NCBI GenBank assembly: GCA_023413135.1 | Contig: JAEZQK010000041.1 | Coordinates: 7,362-71,361 of the forward strand | DNA: 64,000 nucleotides | Direction of reading: 5' to 3' | DNA from: Bacillota bacterium | Lineage (GTDB): Bacteria; Bacillota; Clostridia; Christensenellales; Aristaeellaceae | In this document: one piece after another, positions 49,110 to 58,426 of the stretch | Numbering within the stretch: position 1 is the first letter of the stretch | Layout: the number at the start of each line of letters is the position of its first letter | Translations under genes and position numbers: made by a program | The notes under the pieces: model-generated | Seen by the model: the letters and a program-made list of their open reading frames with translations, nothing else | Told to the model about the DNA's origin: nothing | Database searches by the model: none

Positions 49110-49805
49110 TTACTTCACTTCAAACTTGTATCCTACGCCCCATACGGTGCGGATCTGCCAGCCGTACTCCTCGCAGCCGGGCAGCTTTTCCCTCAGCCTT
49201 TTGATATGCACATCCACCGTGCGGCTGTCGCCGAAGAAGTCAAACCCCCACACCTTTTCCAAAAGCTGCTCCCTGGTAAACACCAGGTTGGCGTTGGAAG
49301 CCAGGAAGTACAATACCTCCAGCTCCTTGGGGGGCATTTCCACAAGCTTGCCCTGATAGTGCACCTCGTATTGGCTGAGGCTTACCGTGAGGTTGGGAAA
49401 AGCAATCACATCCCCCTTTTCTTCCACCCCTCCCGGCTGGGTGCGGCGCAGGACCGCCTTGATCCTGGCCACCAGTTCCTTGGGTTCAAAGGGCTTGGTC
49501 AGATAGTCGTCCGCCCCCAGTTCCAGTCCCAACACCTTGTCAAAGGTTTCATCCTTGGCGGTGAGCATAATGATGGGGATGGCGCTGAACTGGCGCACGG
49601 CGCGGCATACCTGCCAGCCGTCCATGCCGGGGAGCATGATATCCAATAGCAGCAAATTGGGCGGCCGGCGGCGGAAAGCGGCCAGGCCCTCGTCGCCCCG
49701 GACGGCGCTTTGTACTTCAAAGCCTTCCTTCTCCAGGTACAGGCGCACCAATTGGCTGATGTTGGGATCATCGTCCACCAGGAGGATCATGGGCTTGTCC
49801 TTCAT
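49110..49805 (-). CDS. Response regulator, OmpR family
   Basis: A 231-residue regulator with a receiver domain (acidic pocket DDD at 11-13, phospho-acceptor Asp55 in LLLDIMLPGMDG, Thr82 and Lys104) and a C-terminal winged helix of the OmpR/PhoB type ending in DVHIKRLREKL and WGVGYKFE. It is the first gene of the operon that continues into the kinase, chorismate mutase and shikimate kinase. No promoter stood out in the repeat-rich gap upstream. Confidence 0.97.
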   Translation of the reverse strand: MKDKPMILLVDDDPNISQLVRLYLEKEGFEVQSAVRGDEGLAAFRRRPPNLLLLDIMLPGMDGWQVCRAVRQFSAIPIIMLTAKDETFDKVLGLELGADDYLTKPFEPKELVARIKAVLRRTQPGGVEEKGDVIAFPNLTVSLSQYEVHYQGKLVEMPPKELEVLYFLASNANLVFTREQLLEKVWGFDFFGDSRTVDVHIKRLREKLPGCEEYGWQIRTVWGVGYKFEVK

Positions 49806-49823
49806 GATTTCCCCTTCTTTCTT

Positions 49824-50134
49824 CGATAAAATGACTTCGTTATTTTATCGAGCCTGCACGATTTCCTTGTATGCCCTGCGCGTCCGCGCAGGGCATACGG
49901 CCAGGAAATCGCGTAAGGAATGTTTGCTTCGCACACCCCGCCCGTCCGGCGAAGCCGGACGATACGATTTCAAACGAGGGCGCTGCAGCAACCCCGACTG
50001 GCTCAATCGCCGCGCTGGTTCGCTACCGCTCCCATCGCTTGGTTCGCCAGTTTCCTCCACTCCGCCCATATCCGCCACAGGCGGGGGCGGAGTTCCGGAA
50101 CCCGTTACACCTAGCAAATTTGCTCGTAAAAACT
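49824..50134 (-). repeat. Long structured intergenic repeat, copy 2, with multiple hairpins
   Basis: The 330-base gap between mutS2 and the response regulator is almost entirely structured. On the minus strand, about 49990-50110 matches the centre of the repeat at 1110-1230 (shared landmarks GTGGCGG, GGAGGAA, AGCGATG, CGATTGAGC). Then come GTCCGGC/GCCGGAC, a long stem GTATGCCCTGCGC with GCGCAGGGCATAC flanked by GATTTCCT/AGGAAATC, and CGATAAAAT with ATTTTATCG. No gene is evident. Confidence 0.75.
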
Positions 50135-52492
50135 TCATTTCAGCGTAACCACGGTAACCCCGCTCTCCCCTTCCCCAAACACACCCAGGCGGAAGGATTT
50201 CACGTGGGGATGGCGGCGCAAATGCTGCTGGATGCTGGCTCGAAGCACCCCTGTACCCTTGCCGTGGATGATGGATACTTCTCCCAGGGAGGCCAGCACG
50301 GCTTCGTCCAGGTATTGGTCCACTTCGGGCAGAGCCTCGTCGGTGGCCTTGCCCCTTACATCCAGCTCCATGGGCACGGTACGGATGGCTGCACTGGTCT
50401 TTGTGCTGACCCGGGCGGCCTGTTTCTTGGGCGGTTCCTTTATAAGGCGAAGCTGGCTGATATGCGCCTTCAGCTTCATGATGCCGGCCTGGAGCTGCAC
50501 CTCGCCCTTGTCGTCGGGCTTGGAAAGAACCGTGCCCTTGGTATTCAAATGGACAATCTCCACCTCGTCGCCGACGCGCAGGTCCCGGGGCGGTTCGGTC
50601 ACGCGAAAGGAGGGTGTGGAAAGCCCTTCGCTCAGGGACTCGATGCCGTCCTGCATGCGCTTGCGCAATTGCTGCACCTGATGCTCCGGTGTAGACGCCC
50701 CTTCCTTTTTCAGGCGTTTGAGCTCGCTTAAGATGGTTTCCGATTCCCGGCGGGCGTTTTCCAGCACGCGCTTGGCGTCATCCTTGGCCTTGCGCATGGT
50801 GGTCTCCCGCTTTTCCTCCACCTCCCGGCGCAGCTTTTCAGCCTCGTCCCGAAGCCGTACCGTTTCCTGATGGGCTTCCTCGGCCAGCTTCCGCTCCTTT
50901 TCCGCCACCTGCCTGTGGTATTCGGCGTTGGCGATCACATCCTCAAAGCGGATGGCGTCGTGGCTTAGCAGCTCCTTCGCGTCGCCAATGAGCGCTTCCG
51001 GTAGGCCCAGCTTGCGGGAAATTTCAAAGGCATTGCTCTTGCCCGGCACGCCGATGGACAGGCGGTAGGTGGGCCTGAGTGTCTCTACATCGAATTCCAC
51101 GCTGGCGTTTTCCACGCCCCGGGTGGAAAGGGCGAAGGCCTTCAGCTCGCTGTAGTGGGTGGTAGCCAGTGTGCGCACCTTTTGCATAAGAAGATGGGAA
51201 AGGATGCTCTGGGCCAGCGCAGCTCCCTCGGTGGGATCGGTGCCCGCGCCCAGCTCGTCAAAGAGCACCAGGTCTTTGGGCGTAACACTGCGCACGATAC
51301 CCACAATGTTGGTCATATGGGAAGAGAAGGTGGACAGGCTCTGCTCAATGCTCTGTTCGTCGCCAATGTCGGCATGCACCTGATGGAAGATGGCAAGCTC
51401 CGTGCCCAGATCGGCAGGGAGGTGCAGCCCGGCCTGCGCCATCAAGGCAAAAAGGCCTACGGTCTTGAGCGTCACGGTTTTACCGCCGGTATTGGGGCCG
51501 GTGACCACCAGGGAAGTGAATTCCTCGCCCATCCACAGGTTCATGGGCACCACCTTCTGGGGATCGATCAAAGGGTGGCGGCCTCTGATGATCTTTACAA
51601 AGCCACGCTGGTTGAGTTTGGGCGCGCAGGCACGCATCTCCCTGGCCAGCGCCCCCTTGGCAAAAACGAAATCCAGGCGGCTTAGGATACGGATGTTGTC
51701 CAGCATCACCTTGGCATAGGGTGCCACAGCGGCGGAAAGCGCCATCAAAATACGCTCGATCTCCTGCTTTTCCTTGGCGATCCACTGCTTGATCTCATTG
51801 CCCAGTTCCACCACCGCCATAGGCTCCACAAAAATGGTGGCGCCGCTGGAGGACTGGTCGTGGATAAGGCCGGGGACGTTGGAGCGGTATTCCTGCTTCA
51901 CCGGCAGCACATACCGGTCATTGCGCACGGTAATGATGGGGTCCTGCAAGTATTTCTGGAAGGCCGTGCTGTGGAGCATGCTGTTGAGCTTCTCCCGCAC
52001 CTTGTCATTGGCGATGCGGATATGGCGGCGGATGTTCGTAAGCTCCACGCTGGCGCCGTCGGCGATCTCCTCCTCGCTGATGATGGCGTCGGTGATCTCC
52101 CGCTCCAAATGGGGCAAAACGGTGAGCCCGGATGCCTGACCGGTAATGAGGGGCGTATTCTCCCGGTCTGTGACCAGCGCGGAGCGGGCCGTCCTGGCTG
52201 CCCTAAGGCAGTCGGCAATGTGCAAAAGGGACTTGGGGGATAAGGTGGCGCCCTTGTCCGCCAAGGTCAGGTAGGATGTGATGTCCTCAAAGGTAATGAG
52301 AGGATTACCGCCCAGGTAGGTCAGGATCACTTGGGCTTCCTCGGTCTCCTGCTGCCACTGCGCAATTTCCGCCGGATTGCCGGAAGGAACAAGTTCACGG
52401 CAAAGCTGCGCGCCCATAGGCGTCAGCGCCATGGATGAAAGCTGCTCACGTATCTTTGTGAATTCCAGGACACGTAGGGTGCGCTCGGTCAT
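50135..52492 (-). CDS. mutS2: Endonuclease MutS2
   Basis: MutS2 is a MutS-like ATPase with a Smr nuclease domain; it suppresses homologous recombination and in some species rescues collided ribosomes. The 785-residue protein has the helical core, Walker A VTGPNTGGKTVTLKT, the FDELGAGTDPTEGAALAQ Walker B region, a long coiled coil (HRQVAEKERKLAEEAHQETV onward) and the C-terminal Smr domain with LDVRGKATDEAL and HGKGTGVLR. I choose ATG 52492, nine bases after TGAGG; Met codons at 52501 and 52510 are possible. Confidence 0.96.
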   Translation of the reverse strand: MTERTLRVLEFTKIREQLSSMALTPMGAQLCRELVPSGNPAEIAQWQQETEEAQVILTYLGGNPLITFEDITSYLTLADKGATLSPKSLLHIADCLRAARTARSALVTDRENTPLITGQASGLTVLPHLEREITDAIISEEEIADGASVELTNIRRHIRIANDKVREKLNSMLHSTAFQKYLQDPIITVRNDRYVLPVKQEYRSNVPGLIHDQSSSGATIFVEPMAVVELGNEIKQWIAKEKQEIERILMALSAAVAPYAKVMLDNIRILSRLDFVFAKGALAREMRACAPKLNQRGFVKIIRGRHPLIDPQKVVPMNLWMGEEFTSLVVTGPNTGGKTVTLKTVGLFALMAQAGLHLPADLGTELAIFHQVHADIGDEQSIEQSLSTFSSHMTNIVGIVRSVTPKDLVLFDELGAGTDPTEGAALAQSILSHLLMQKVRTLATTHYSELKAFALSTRGVENASVEFDVETLRPTYRLSIGVPGKSNAFEISRKLGLPEALIGDAKELLSHDAIRFEDVIANAEYHRQVAEKERKLAEEAHQETVRLRDEAEKLRREVEEKRETTMRKAKDDAKRVLENARRESETILSELKRLKKEGASTPEHQVQQLRKRMQDGIESLSEGLSTPSFRVTEPPRDLRVGDEVEIVHLNTKGTVLSKPDDKGEVQLQAGIMKLKAHISQLRLIKEPPKKQAARVSTKTSAAIRTVPMELDVRGKATDEALPEVDQYLDEAVLASLGEVSIIHGKGTGVLRASIQQHLRRHPHVKSFRLGVFGEGESGVTVVTLK

Positions 52493-52529
52493 ATATTTCA
52501 TCCTCAACATTTGATGATAGCATTTTCAT

Positions 52530-52720
52530 TCTCCCTGGCGGGATTGTGATTGCTCGGAAAGCCCATTCATCTTTGCCTGAACGCCGTAGGGGCGATTATT
52601 AATCGCCCGCATGTTGCGGTCGGAATATCAAACTTGGCGGGCGATTAATAATCGCCCCTACGGCGTTGTTTATTTATTGGCTTCTCTGCCGGGGATTATG
52701 AAATTCGTAGCTTCTGTAGT
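52530..52720 (-). repeat. Composite REP-containing element, copy 3
   Basis: Shares flanks CCCATTCATC, GAACGCCGTAGGGG, TTGGCTTCTCTGCCGGGG and GAAATTCGTAGCTTCTGTAG with the copy at 45355-45550. Its core of two GATTA-class palindromes (52586-52613, 52637-52665) matches that copy in reverse complement, so the core has flipped relative to the flanks. It lies just upstream of mutS2. Confidence 0.85.
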
Positions 52721-52807
52721 TTAGGCCAAACAAGGAGATTTCGCGCCTGCGGGCGCGATCAGGGCTTTCCGGTCGGCCTGGACCTTCGGAAGCATGTCTT
52801 TCCCTAA

Positions 52808-52868
52808 ATAAGGGATTTTTAAGGGATGAAATCCCTTAAACAGGGGTCCAGGGGACGGCGTCCCCTGG
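52808..52868 (-). repeat. Stop-codon-linked double-hairpin repeat, copy 3
   Basis: On the minus strand the palindrome CCAGGGGAC/GTCCCCTGG begins at the base after the TGA stop of the U32 gene, followed by TTAAGGGAT with ATCCCTTAA. Order and spacing match the copies at 30312 and 45164. The 87 bases between it and the composite element show nothing else. Confidence 0.78.
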
Positions 52869-55211
52869 TCATTCCACGCCCCGGCGGAAGTGCCCGGCGG
52901 TGCCGGCGGGCAGGGAGGTTTCGCAGGGCCAGCCCTTGCGCAATGCGGCGAAGCAGGCGGTGATATCCAGCTGCTCCCCGGCCGTTTCGGTAGTGAACGT
53001 CAGAAGCCAGCCAATGCTGCGCAGCTTGTCCGCCTGGGCGGAAAGGTTCAGGGGCAGGGTGTTGTACAAATGAACGATGCAGCCCTCCGGAAGCCGGGTT
53101 CGCAAAAGGGGAAACTCATGGTCCAGCCCATCGGCAAAGCGCTTGCCCCGCAGGCTGTCGATGGAATCCTGCTCGCATAGGCGGCAGTTTTCATGGCTGG
53201 TGTGAAGCCCCAGGGCGGTGCGGGCCGGGCAATGGTTCAGCGTCATCAGCCGGGTGCGCCCATACATGGACAACACAAAGGGGATGTTGCTTAAGGGAAG
53301 CTGCCGCATTTCCTTTTCGTTCAGTTCCGGCGACACGGTCTGCCACTTTAGGCCCAGTCGGCCAAGCTCCGCCGCGGTACGGCCGTTCATGACAGGCACG
53401 CCATCCCCCGCCGCCATGGGCAGGGCAAATCCGGCGCTTGCCTGGCCGATGCTCCCCAGCACCACGCCGGAAAGCAGCTCTTTATGATCATTTGCCCAAT
53501 CCTTCAAAAATTCCAGCGTATCGGCCTGAGCCTGAATGGGCAGCACAAGCCATGTGCCCTTGGGCAATAGCCCGGCAGCCTGGTCCAGTGCAGATCCGGT
53601 AAACACCTCTGGCGCGTATAGAAAGGCGTCCGCCCCGGCATCCAGCAATTTTTGTCCCATGGACGCATCGGCGCTTTGGACGAGCAAACCCGGGGCGTCC
53701 AGCTTTTGATCGGGAAAGACCGCCTCCGTAAGTGGATAAGAAGTCATATTACGCTTGTTAAAGCTGGCAGCCCGCTTTTTATACAGGTCATCCAGCGCTT
53801 CCCGGCGCAGGGCATTTACAGCCGACACAGGCAAAAAGCCGTTATCCCCGATCAGGCGGAAATCACGAAGCTCGAAAGGCGTATCTCCCGTCTTGTTCAG
53901 CGCCCGCCGGGCGTTTTCCTTCGTCAGTGGCTTTGACTGGGCCGCGGCCACCGCCTCCCCCATTACCTGCGCCGCTACCTCTCCATCTGTCACGGTCAAC
54001 ATGGATGCTTCCCCCGGCAGAGCATGAAGCACGGCGTCCACAAGAATTTGGGATGTCCTGTATAGCATCGCCTTCATAAGCTGGGCTGCGTCGGTTAGGC
54101 GTGCCACCTGATCGCCAACCTGAGGCTGGGCGCCCTCCCGAAGCCTCACAAGGGCCGTATCCCCGGCCTTTTGCTCCGGCCCGGAATAGGTGACCTCCTC
54201 CTCCCGGCGGCCCCGAAACTGCAGGCCATCCCCATCGTGAAGGTCCTTGTCCAGCTTCACCTGGGCAAAACCAGGCTTTACGCCCGTTACGCGACCGATC
54301 ATAATTCCTCCATGCCCCGGGCGGCTGGGATCAATCACGCCCGCATCCTGGCTGCCGCCCACATACCCGGTCATGAACCCGCCCCGGTGAAAAATCTGCC
54401 GGAGGGATTCCTTTTCGCTTTCACCGGCAGGATCAAATCTGCCTTCCGCCAAAGCGTCCAGCGCCTGGCGGTATGCCCTGGTCACCACCGCTACATACTC
54501 CGGCCGCTTCAGCCGTCCCTCGATTTTCAGGGCATGCACCCCGGCAGCGGAAAGCTCCGGCAGCTTGTCCCGCAGCATGATGTCCCGCGGGGAAAGCCAG
54601 TAGCCCCGGCGTCCATGAAAGTCATAGAGCATGCGGCACGGCTGGGCGCACCGGCCACGGTTGCCGCTCCGGCCGCCAGCCATGCTGGAAAAGAGGCATT
54701 GGCCGCTCACGCTCACGCACATGGCCCCGTGGACGAATACTTCGGTCTGAAGGCCCGTATCCGCTACGCGTTTGATCTCCGAAAGGGTGCATTCCCGTGC
54801 CAGCACCACCCTTTTGAAGCCTTCCTGCTTCAAAAAAGAAGCGCCTTGCAGGTTGTGGATGGCCATCTGCGTGCTGGCATGGCGGTTAAGGTCCGGAAAG
54901 CAATCCCGCACGATGCCGCTCGCGCCCAGATCCTGCAGGATCACCGCGTCCGCTCCCGCCCGGTTGATGATGGAAAGCACCCGGTACACTTGGGGTATCT
55001 CCGTCTCCTTCACCAGCGTGTTCACCGTCACGTGCACCCGTACATGATACAGGTGGCATAGCTTCACAGCTTCAAGGAGACTGTCCTCATCAAAGTTCCC
55101 GGCCCCTGCGCGTGCGCCAAAGGCGGTGTACCCAAGATACACCGCATCCGCGCCGTTATGGATTGCCGCAAGCAGGGCATCCCTGCCGCCGGCCGGGGCC
55201 AAGAGCTCCAT
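52869..55211 (-). CDS. U32 family peptidase-like protein (RlhA/TrhP type, with DUF3656)
   Basis: A 780-residue protein of the U32 family. Members such as RlhA and TrhP carry out hydroxylation of rRNA or tRNA with an iron-sulfur cluster, so a role in RNA modification is more likely than proteolysis. The N-terminal barrel shows ELLAPAGGRDALLAAIHNGADAVYLG and the U32 signature EVFVHGAMCVSVSGQCLFSS with GNRGRCAQPCR, giving cluster cysteines. A DUF3656-like linker and a second C-terminal domain with further Cys (GLHTSHENCRLCEQ) follow. It starts three bases after zapA. Confidence 0.9.
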   Translation of the reverse strand: MELLAPAGGRDALLAAIHNGADAVYLGYTAFGARAGAGNFDEDSLLEAVKLCHLYHVRVHVTVNTLVKETEIPQVYRVLSIINRAGADAVILQDLGASGIVRDCFPDLNRHASTQMAIHNLQGASFLKQEGFKRVVLARECTLSEIKRVADTGLQTEVFVHGAMCVSVSGQCLFSSMAGGRSGNRGRCAQPCRMLYDFHGRRGYWLSPRDIMLRDKLPELSAAGVHALKIEGRLKRPEYVAVVTRAYRQALDALAEGRFDPAGESEKESLRQIFHRGGFMTGYVGGSQDAGVIDPSRPGHGGIMIGRVTGVKPGFAQVKLDKDLHDGDGLQFRGRREEEVTYSGPEQKAGDTALVRLREGAQPQVGDQVARLTDAAQLMKAMLYRTSQILVDAVLHALPGEASMLTVTDGEVAAQVMGEAVAAAQSKPLTKENARRALNKTGDTPFELRDFRLIGDNGFLPVSAVNALRREALDDLYKKRAASFNKRNMTSYPLTEAVFPDQKLDAPGLLVQSADASMGQKLLDAGADAFLYAPEVFTGSALDQAAGLLPKGTWLVLPIQAQADTLEFLKDWANDHKELLSGVVLGSIGQASAGFALPMAAGDGVPVMNGRTAAELGRLGLKWQTVSPELNEKEMRQLPLSNIPFVLSMYGRTRLMTLNHCPARTALGLHTSHENCRLCEQDSIDSLRGKRFADGLDHEFPLLRTRLPEGCIVHLYNTLPLNLSAQADKLRSIGWLLTFTTETAGEQLDITACFAALRKGWPCETSLPAGTAGHFRRGVE

Positions 55212-55214
55212 GAA

Positions 55215-55496
55215 TTACTTGGCCTCCCTTTTTCGGCTTTCTTTTGCGCCTTGACGCGCCATTAGCAGTTCCCTTCTTAAGCGCGTATTCTCATCGTGCG
55301 CTTTTAAAAGCTCGTCGGCTATATTCAGGGCGGCCAATACCGCCACCATGTTGGAAGGCAGATGGCTGGCGGTCTCGATCTCCTGAATCTTGCGGTCCAC
55401 GTAGACGCCTACCCGGTGCACAAACTCCGGTGGCTCGATGGACAATAGCGTATAATCCCTGCCTGCCACCTTCACGACGGTCTTGTGTTTTTCCAT
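55215..55496 (-). CDS. zapA: Cell division protein ZapA
   Basis: ZapA bundles FtsZ filaments at the division ring. The 93-residue protein has the family opening VVKVAGRDYTLLS, the VDRKIQEIE helix, then MVAVLAALNIADELLKA and a C-terminal coiled coil rich in Glu and Arg. The start at 55496 follows a GGGGGGG run; an in-frame Met at 55520 is less well placed. It is coupled to the U32 gene, a neighbour pair common in clostridia. Confidence 0.93.
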   Translation of the reverse strand: MEKHKTVVKVAGRDYTLLSIEPPEFVHRVGVYVDRKIQEIETASHLPSNMVAVLAALNIADELLKAHDENTRLRRELLMARQGAKESRKREAK

Positions 55497-55645
55497 GGGC
55501 ACGCCCCCCCTTATTCGCATGTCTCATTATATGCCATTTTTAGGCGCTAATCAATGTTCCGGTAAGATAGATGTTCCGGCAAATAGAAAGGGCGCAGAAA
55601 CAAGCCTATTGGCCGTCGCCGCGCCCTGTGAAAGACCTGATCCTC

Positions 55646-56302
55646 TTAGAGCTGCTCGAAGGGATAGGTTTTCCCAAAAGTTTCCACACGGATAGACTTG
55701 ATCACTTGGGGGGTGAGTGGCTTATCCTGCCTGTCCCGGGGGGTGGAAACGATGGCATCGGCCTGCTCCATGCCGGAAAGCACCTTGCCGAAGGCGGCAT
55801 AGGCACCATCCAGATGGGGTGAAACGCTTGTCATGACGAAAAACTGGGACCCGGCGGAATCGGGCATGCTGCTCCTGGCCATGCTCAGAACGCCGTTGGT
55901 ATGCTTTAAGTTGTTGGCAACGCCGTTTTGCTGGAATTCGCCCTTGATGTGATATCCGGGTCCGCCGGTGCCGATGCCCTTGGGGCAGCCGCCCTGGATC
56001 ATGAAGCCGGGGATGACCCGGTGAAAGATGAGCCCGTCATAGAACCCGCTGTTGGCCAATGCAATGAAATTGCCTACAGACTGGGGTGCGATATCGGGAT
56101 ACAGCTCCCCCCGCATTTCATTGCCGTTTTCCAGCGTAATGACGAAAATGGGATTCCCCGCTTGCTTTTCCTGTTCAGTCACAACAATCTCCCCTTCCTT
56201 GTACACGTTATTCCCGGTATCCCAGACCTCCTCCGCCAGGGCAAAAGATATGTTTGCCATGGCCAGAAGGAGCGAAAGAATCAAGCTGACCGTTCTTTTC
56301 AT
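55646..56302 (-). CDS. Secreted cyclophilin-type peptidyl-prolyl isomerase
   Basis: A 218-residue extracytoplasmic cis-trans prolyl isomerase that helps fold exported proteins. A signal peptide (about 1-23, cleavage after ALA) precedes a cyclophilin domain: PQSVGNFIALANSGFYDGLIFHRVIPGFMIQGG with the catalytic Arg, GVLSMARSSMPDSAGSQFFV, and LDGAYAAFGKVLSGM. No lipobox is present. The start follows GTGGAGG. It stands between zapA and hemZ. Confidence 0.94.
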   Translation of the reverse strand: MKRTVSLILSLLLAMANISFALAEEVWDTGNNVYKEGEIVVTEQEKQAGNPIFVITLENGNEMRGELYPDIAPQSVGNFIALANSGFYDGLIFHRVIPGFMIQGGCPKGIGTGGPGYHIKGEFQQNGVANNLKHTNGVLSMARSSMPDSAGSQFFVMTSVSPHLDGAYAAFGKVLSGMEQADAIVSTPRDRQDKPLTPQVIKSIRVETFGKTYPFEQL

Positions 56303-56362
56303 GCGTTTTCCTCCACATGTGCTTTATTGTATCCAATTTTTCTGAAGGATGCAAGTTTTTCC

Positions 56363-57808
56363 TTACTTCCACAGCATACTTTTACGATCCAGCATATCCT
56401 GTAATCTTTCGATGTACACACCCACATTGCTCACGTTGGGTGCCCGTTCGATGCGCCCCTCGCCGCCGAAGACACGCTTGGAGATGGCGCCCGCCCCTAC
56501 CGCCAGGATGCTTTCAGTCTCCTCCATGATGTCCACATTGTACAAACATTCATGACCGGGCAGCGCATAGCCCACGTTCTCCTGGTTTCCGGCCATGTAT
56601 TTTTGCCGGTAGAGATAGTAGGGCTTATGGCCCATCTCCCTGGCCGCCTCTGCACCCAAGCGCACCATACGGGCCGTTTCCTCCCCGTCGGGCAGGGGCG
56701 TTTCCCAAAGCCGCAAGAGACTGGCCCGCTTTAATGCCAGGGTGTGGATGGTGAGGCTCTCCGGCATAAGTCTGCGTGCCCAGGAGAGGGTATATTCAAA
56801 ATCCGAAACCGTCTCCCCCGGCAGGCCTGCGATCAGATCCATGTTGATGGAGGAAAAGCCCATCTCCCTGGCCAGTTCGTAGGCCTCCACCGTTTGCTCC
56901 GGCGTGTGGTCCCGGCCAATAAGCTCGAGTGTCTTAAGCCGCATGGACTGGGGGTTGATGGAGATGCGCCCAACCCCCGCATCCCGGATGGCCTGAAGCT
57001 TCCCACGGCTGATGGAATCGGGCCGGCCGGCTTCCACAGTATATTCCATGGCATACGGGAAATACGACGCCATGGCCATAATCACTTGTCGAAAGACACT
57101 TTCCGGGAGTGCCGTGGGCGTACCGCCGCCCATATATACCGCCCTAAGCGTAAGGCCCGCATCCTTCATCAACCGGGCGGTGAAGGCCATCTCCTGTATA
57201 AGCGCGTCGATATAGGGCGGTACCTGAAGACCTTTGCCCAGTTCGCCGCTTAGAAAAGAGCAGTAGGCGCAGCGGGTCCGGCAAAAGGGGATGCCGATGT
57301 ACACATCCACAGCCCCAAGGTCAGGCGGCGTCATGCCCAATTGAACGTTCACGATATCGCTCAGCAGCAGGGCCTTGTCCTTATGAAGATCGAAGGTGGT
57401 TTCCACCTGCCGGGCGGTTTCCAATGGCGAAAGTCCATCCCGCATGGCCTCATAGACCAGCCGGGTGGGCCGGATACCCGTCAGCGATCCCCAAGGGGGA
57501 TGAAAGCCTGTTTCCGCCTTCAAAAGCTCGTACAGCGTCTGCTTGCACAACCTTTTTCTAAGCCGCTTTTGAAGCAGCGCATTATTCTCGCCCAAAGGGA
57601 TAGGTGCCGTTTGGTGCATGGCTTTCCCGTTCAGGAAAAATGAACATTGCCACGATCCATCCTTCTGCGCAAGCTCATGGCGCAGGCACATATCCGCTTC
57701 CGTCTCACCGCCGTTTACGGAAAAGCCGATTTCTCCATAAAACAGGCGGAGGACGTCCGCCATCTCCGCCGCAAGCTCCGGAACGGGGGTTAAAAGGGCC
57801 ACATTCAT
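56363..57808 (-). CDS. hemZ: HemZ-like radical SAM coproporphyrinogen dehydrogenase
   Basis: A 481-residue radical SAM protein related to oxygen-independent coproporphyrinogen III oxidase. The cluster motif is C176-x3-C180-x2-C183 (IPFCRTRCAYCSF), followed by YMGGGTPTAL and the SINMDLIAGLPGET segment. The N-terminal 170 residues are the HemZ-specific extension. No other heme genes are in view, and HemZ homologues in anaerobes may act on other substrates. The start overlaps the MBL gene stop by four bases. Confidence 0.92.
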   Translation of the reverse strand: MNVALLTPVPELAAEMADVLRLFYGEIGFSVNGGETEADMCLRHELAQKDGSWQCSFFLNGKAMHQTAPIPLGENNALLQKRLRKRLCKQTLYELLKAETGFHPPWGSLTGIRPTRLVYEAMRDGLSPLETARQVETTFDLHKDKALLLSDIVNVQLGMTPPDLGAVDVYIGIPFCRTRCAYCSFLSGELGKGLQVPPYIDALIQEMAFTARLMKDAGLTLRAVYMGGGTPTALPESVFRQVIMAMASYFPYAMEYTVEAGRPDSISRGKLQAIRDAGVGRISINPQSMRLKTLELIGRDHTPEQTVEAYELAREMGFSSINMDLIAGLPGETVSDFEYTLSWARRLMPESLTIHTLALKRASLLRLWETPLPDGEETARMVRLGAEAAREMGHKPYYLYRQKYMAGNQENVGYALPGHECLYNVDIMEETESILAVGAGAISKRVFGGEGRIERAPNVSNVGVYIERLQDMLDRKSMLWK

Positions 57809-58416
57809 TGAAAATACTCCTGCTCCCCGCCGATGGTGGTGGAATCGTCATGGCCAGGATACACTTCAACTTCCTTTTGCATAAGCAACAGCCGCTTCAT
57901 GGATTGATATAAATCGTTCCAGCTTCCACCGGGTAAGTCCGTGCGGCCATATCCGTGGCGAAACATGGTATCCCCGGTAAACATCGCATTTTCCGCCTGG
58001 TAGCATACGCTGCCCGGCGTGTGTCCCGGCGTGTGCAATACCGTAAAGGTAATACCTGCGGCCGCTATAACATCCCCTTCCTTGACGGGCGTGGCCGGGG
58101 CCCTAATAGCAAGCTCCTGTCCGATCATCACAGCCATATTCTTATTGGGATCGCGCAGCATGGGCTCGTCCAAAAAGTGGATATACAGCAAGGTATCAGG
58201 CGCAAGCACGCCCTCCACCCCGCCAATGTGGTCAAAATGGCCGTGGGTCAATAAAACGGCAGCGATTATTTTGCCCTTCACAGCCGCAAGGATGCGCTCC
58301 GGCTGAGCCCCCGGATCGATCAGCACGCAATCGTCCCGGCCCGGCAAGGATAGAATATAGCAGTTGGCGCGGATGGGTCCTACTACCAACGTTTGTATTT
58401 GCAGTTTGCTTTGCAT
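57805..58416 (-). CDS. MBL-fold hydrolase (glyoxalase II-like)
   Basis: A 203-residue cytosolic hydrolase of the metallo-beta-lactamase fold. The metal motif LTHGHFDHIGG is intact, with further ligands in LHTPGHTPGSVCY, FTGDTMF and the late VYPGHDDSTT. Such proteins hydrolyse thioesters such as S-lactoyl-thiols, but specificity is unknown. It overlaps hemZ and starts 10 bases after dtd, the common rel-dtd-MBL-hemZ gene order of clostridia. Confidence 0.92.
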   Translation of the reverse strand: MQSKLQIQTLVVGPIRANCYILSLPGRDDCVLIDPGAQPERILAAVKGKIIAAVLLTHGHFDHIGGVEGVLAPDTLLYIHFLDEPMLRDPNKNMAVMIGQELAIRAPATPVKEGDVIAAAGITFTVLHTPGHTPGSVCYQAENAMFTGDTMFRHGYGRTDLPGGSWNDLYQSMKRLLLMQKEVEVYPGHDDSTTIGGEQEYFQ

Positions 58417-58426
58417 GTATGCCTCT

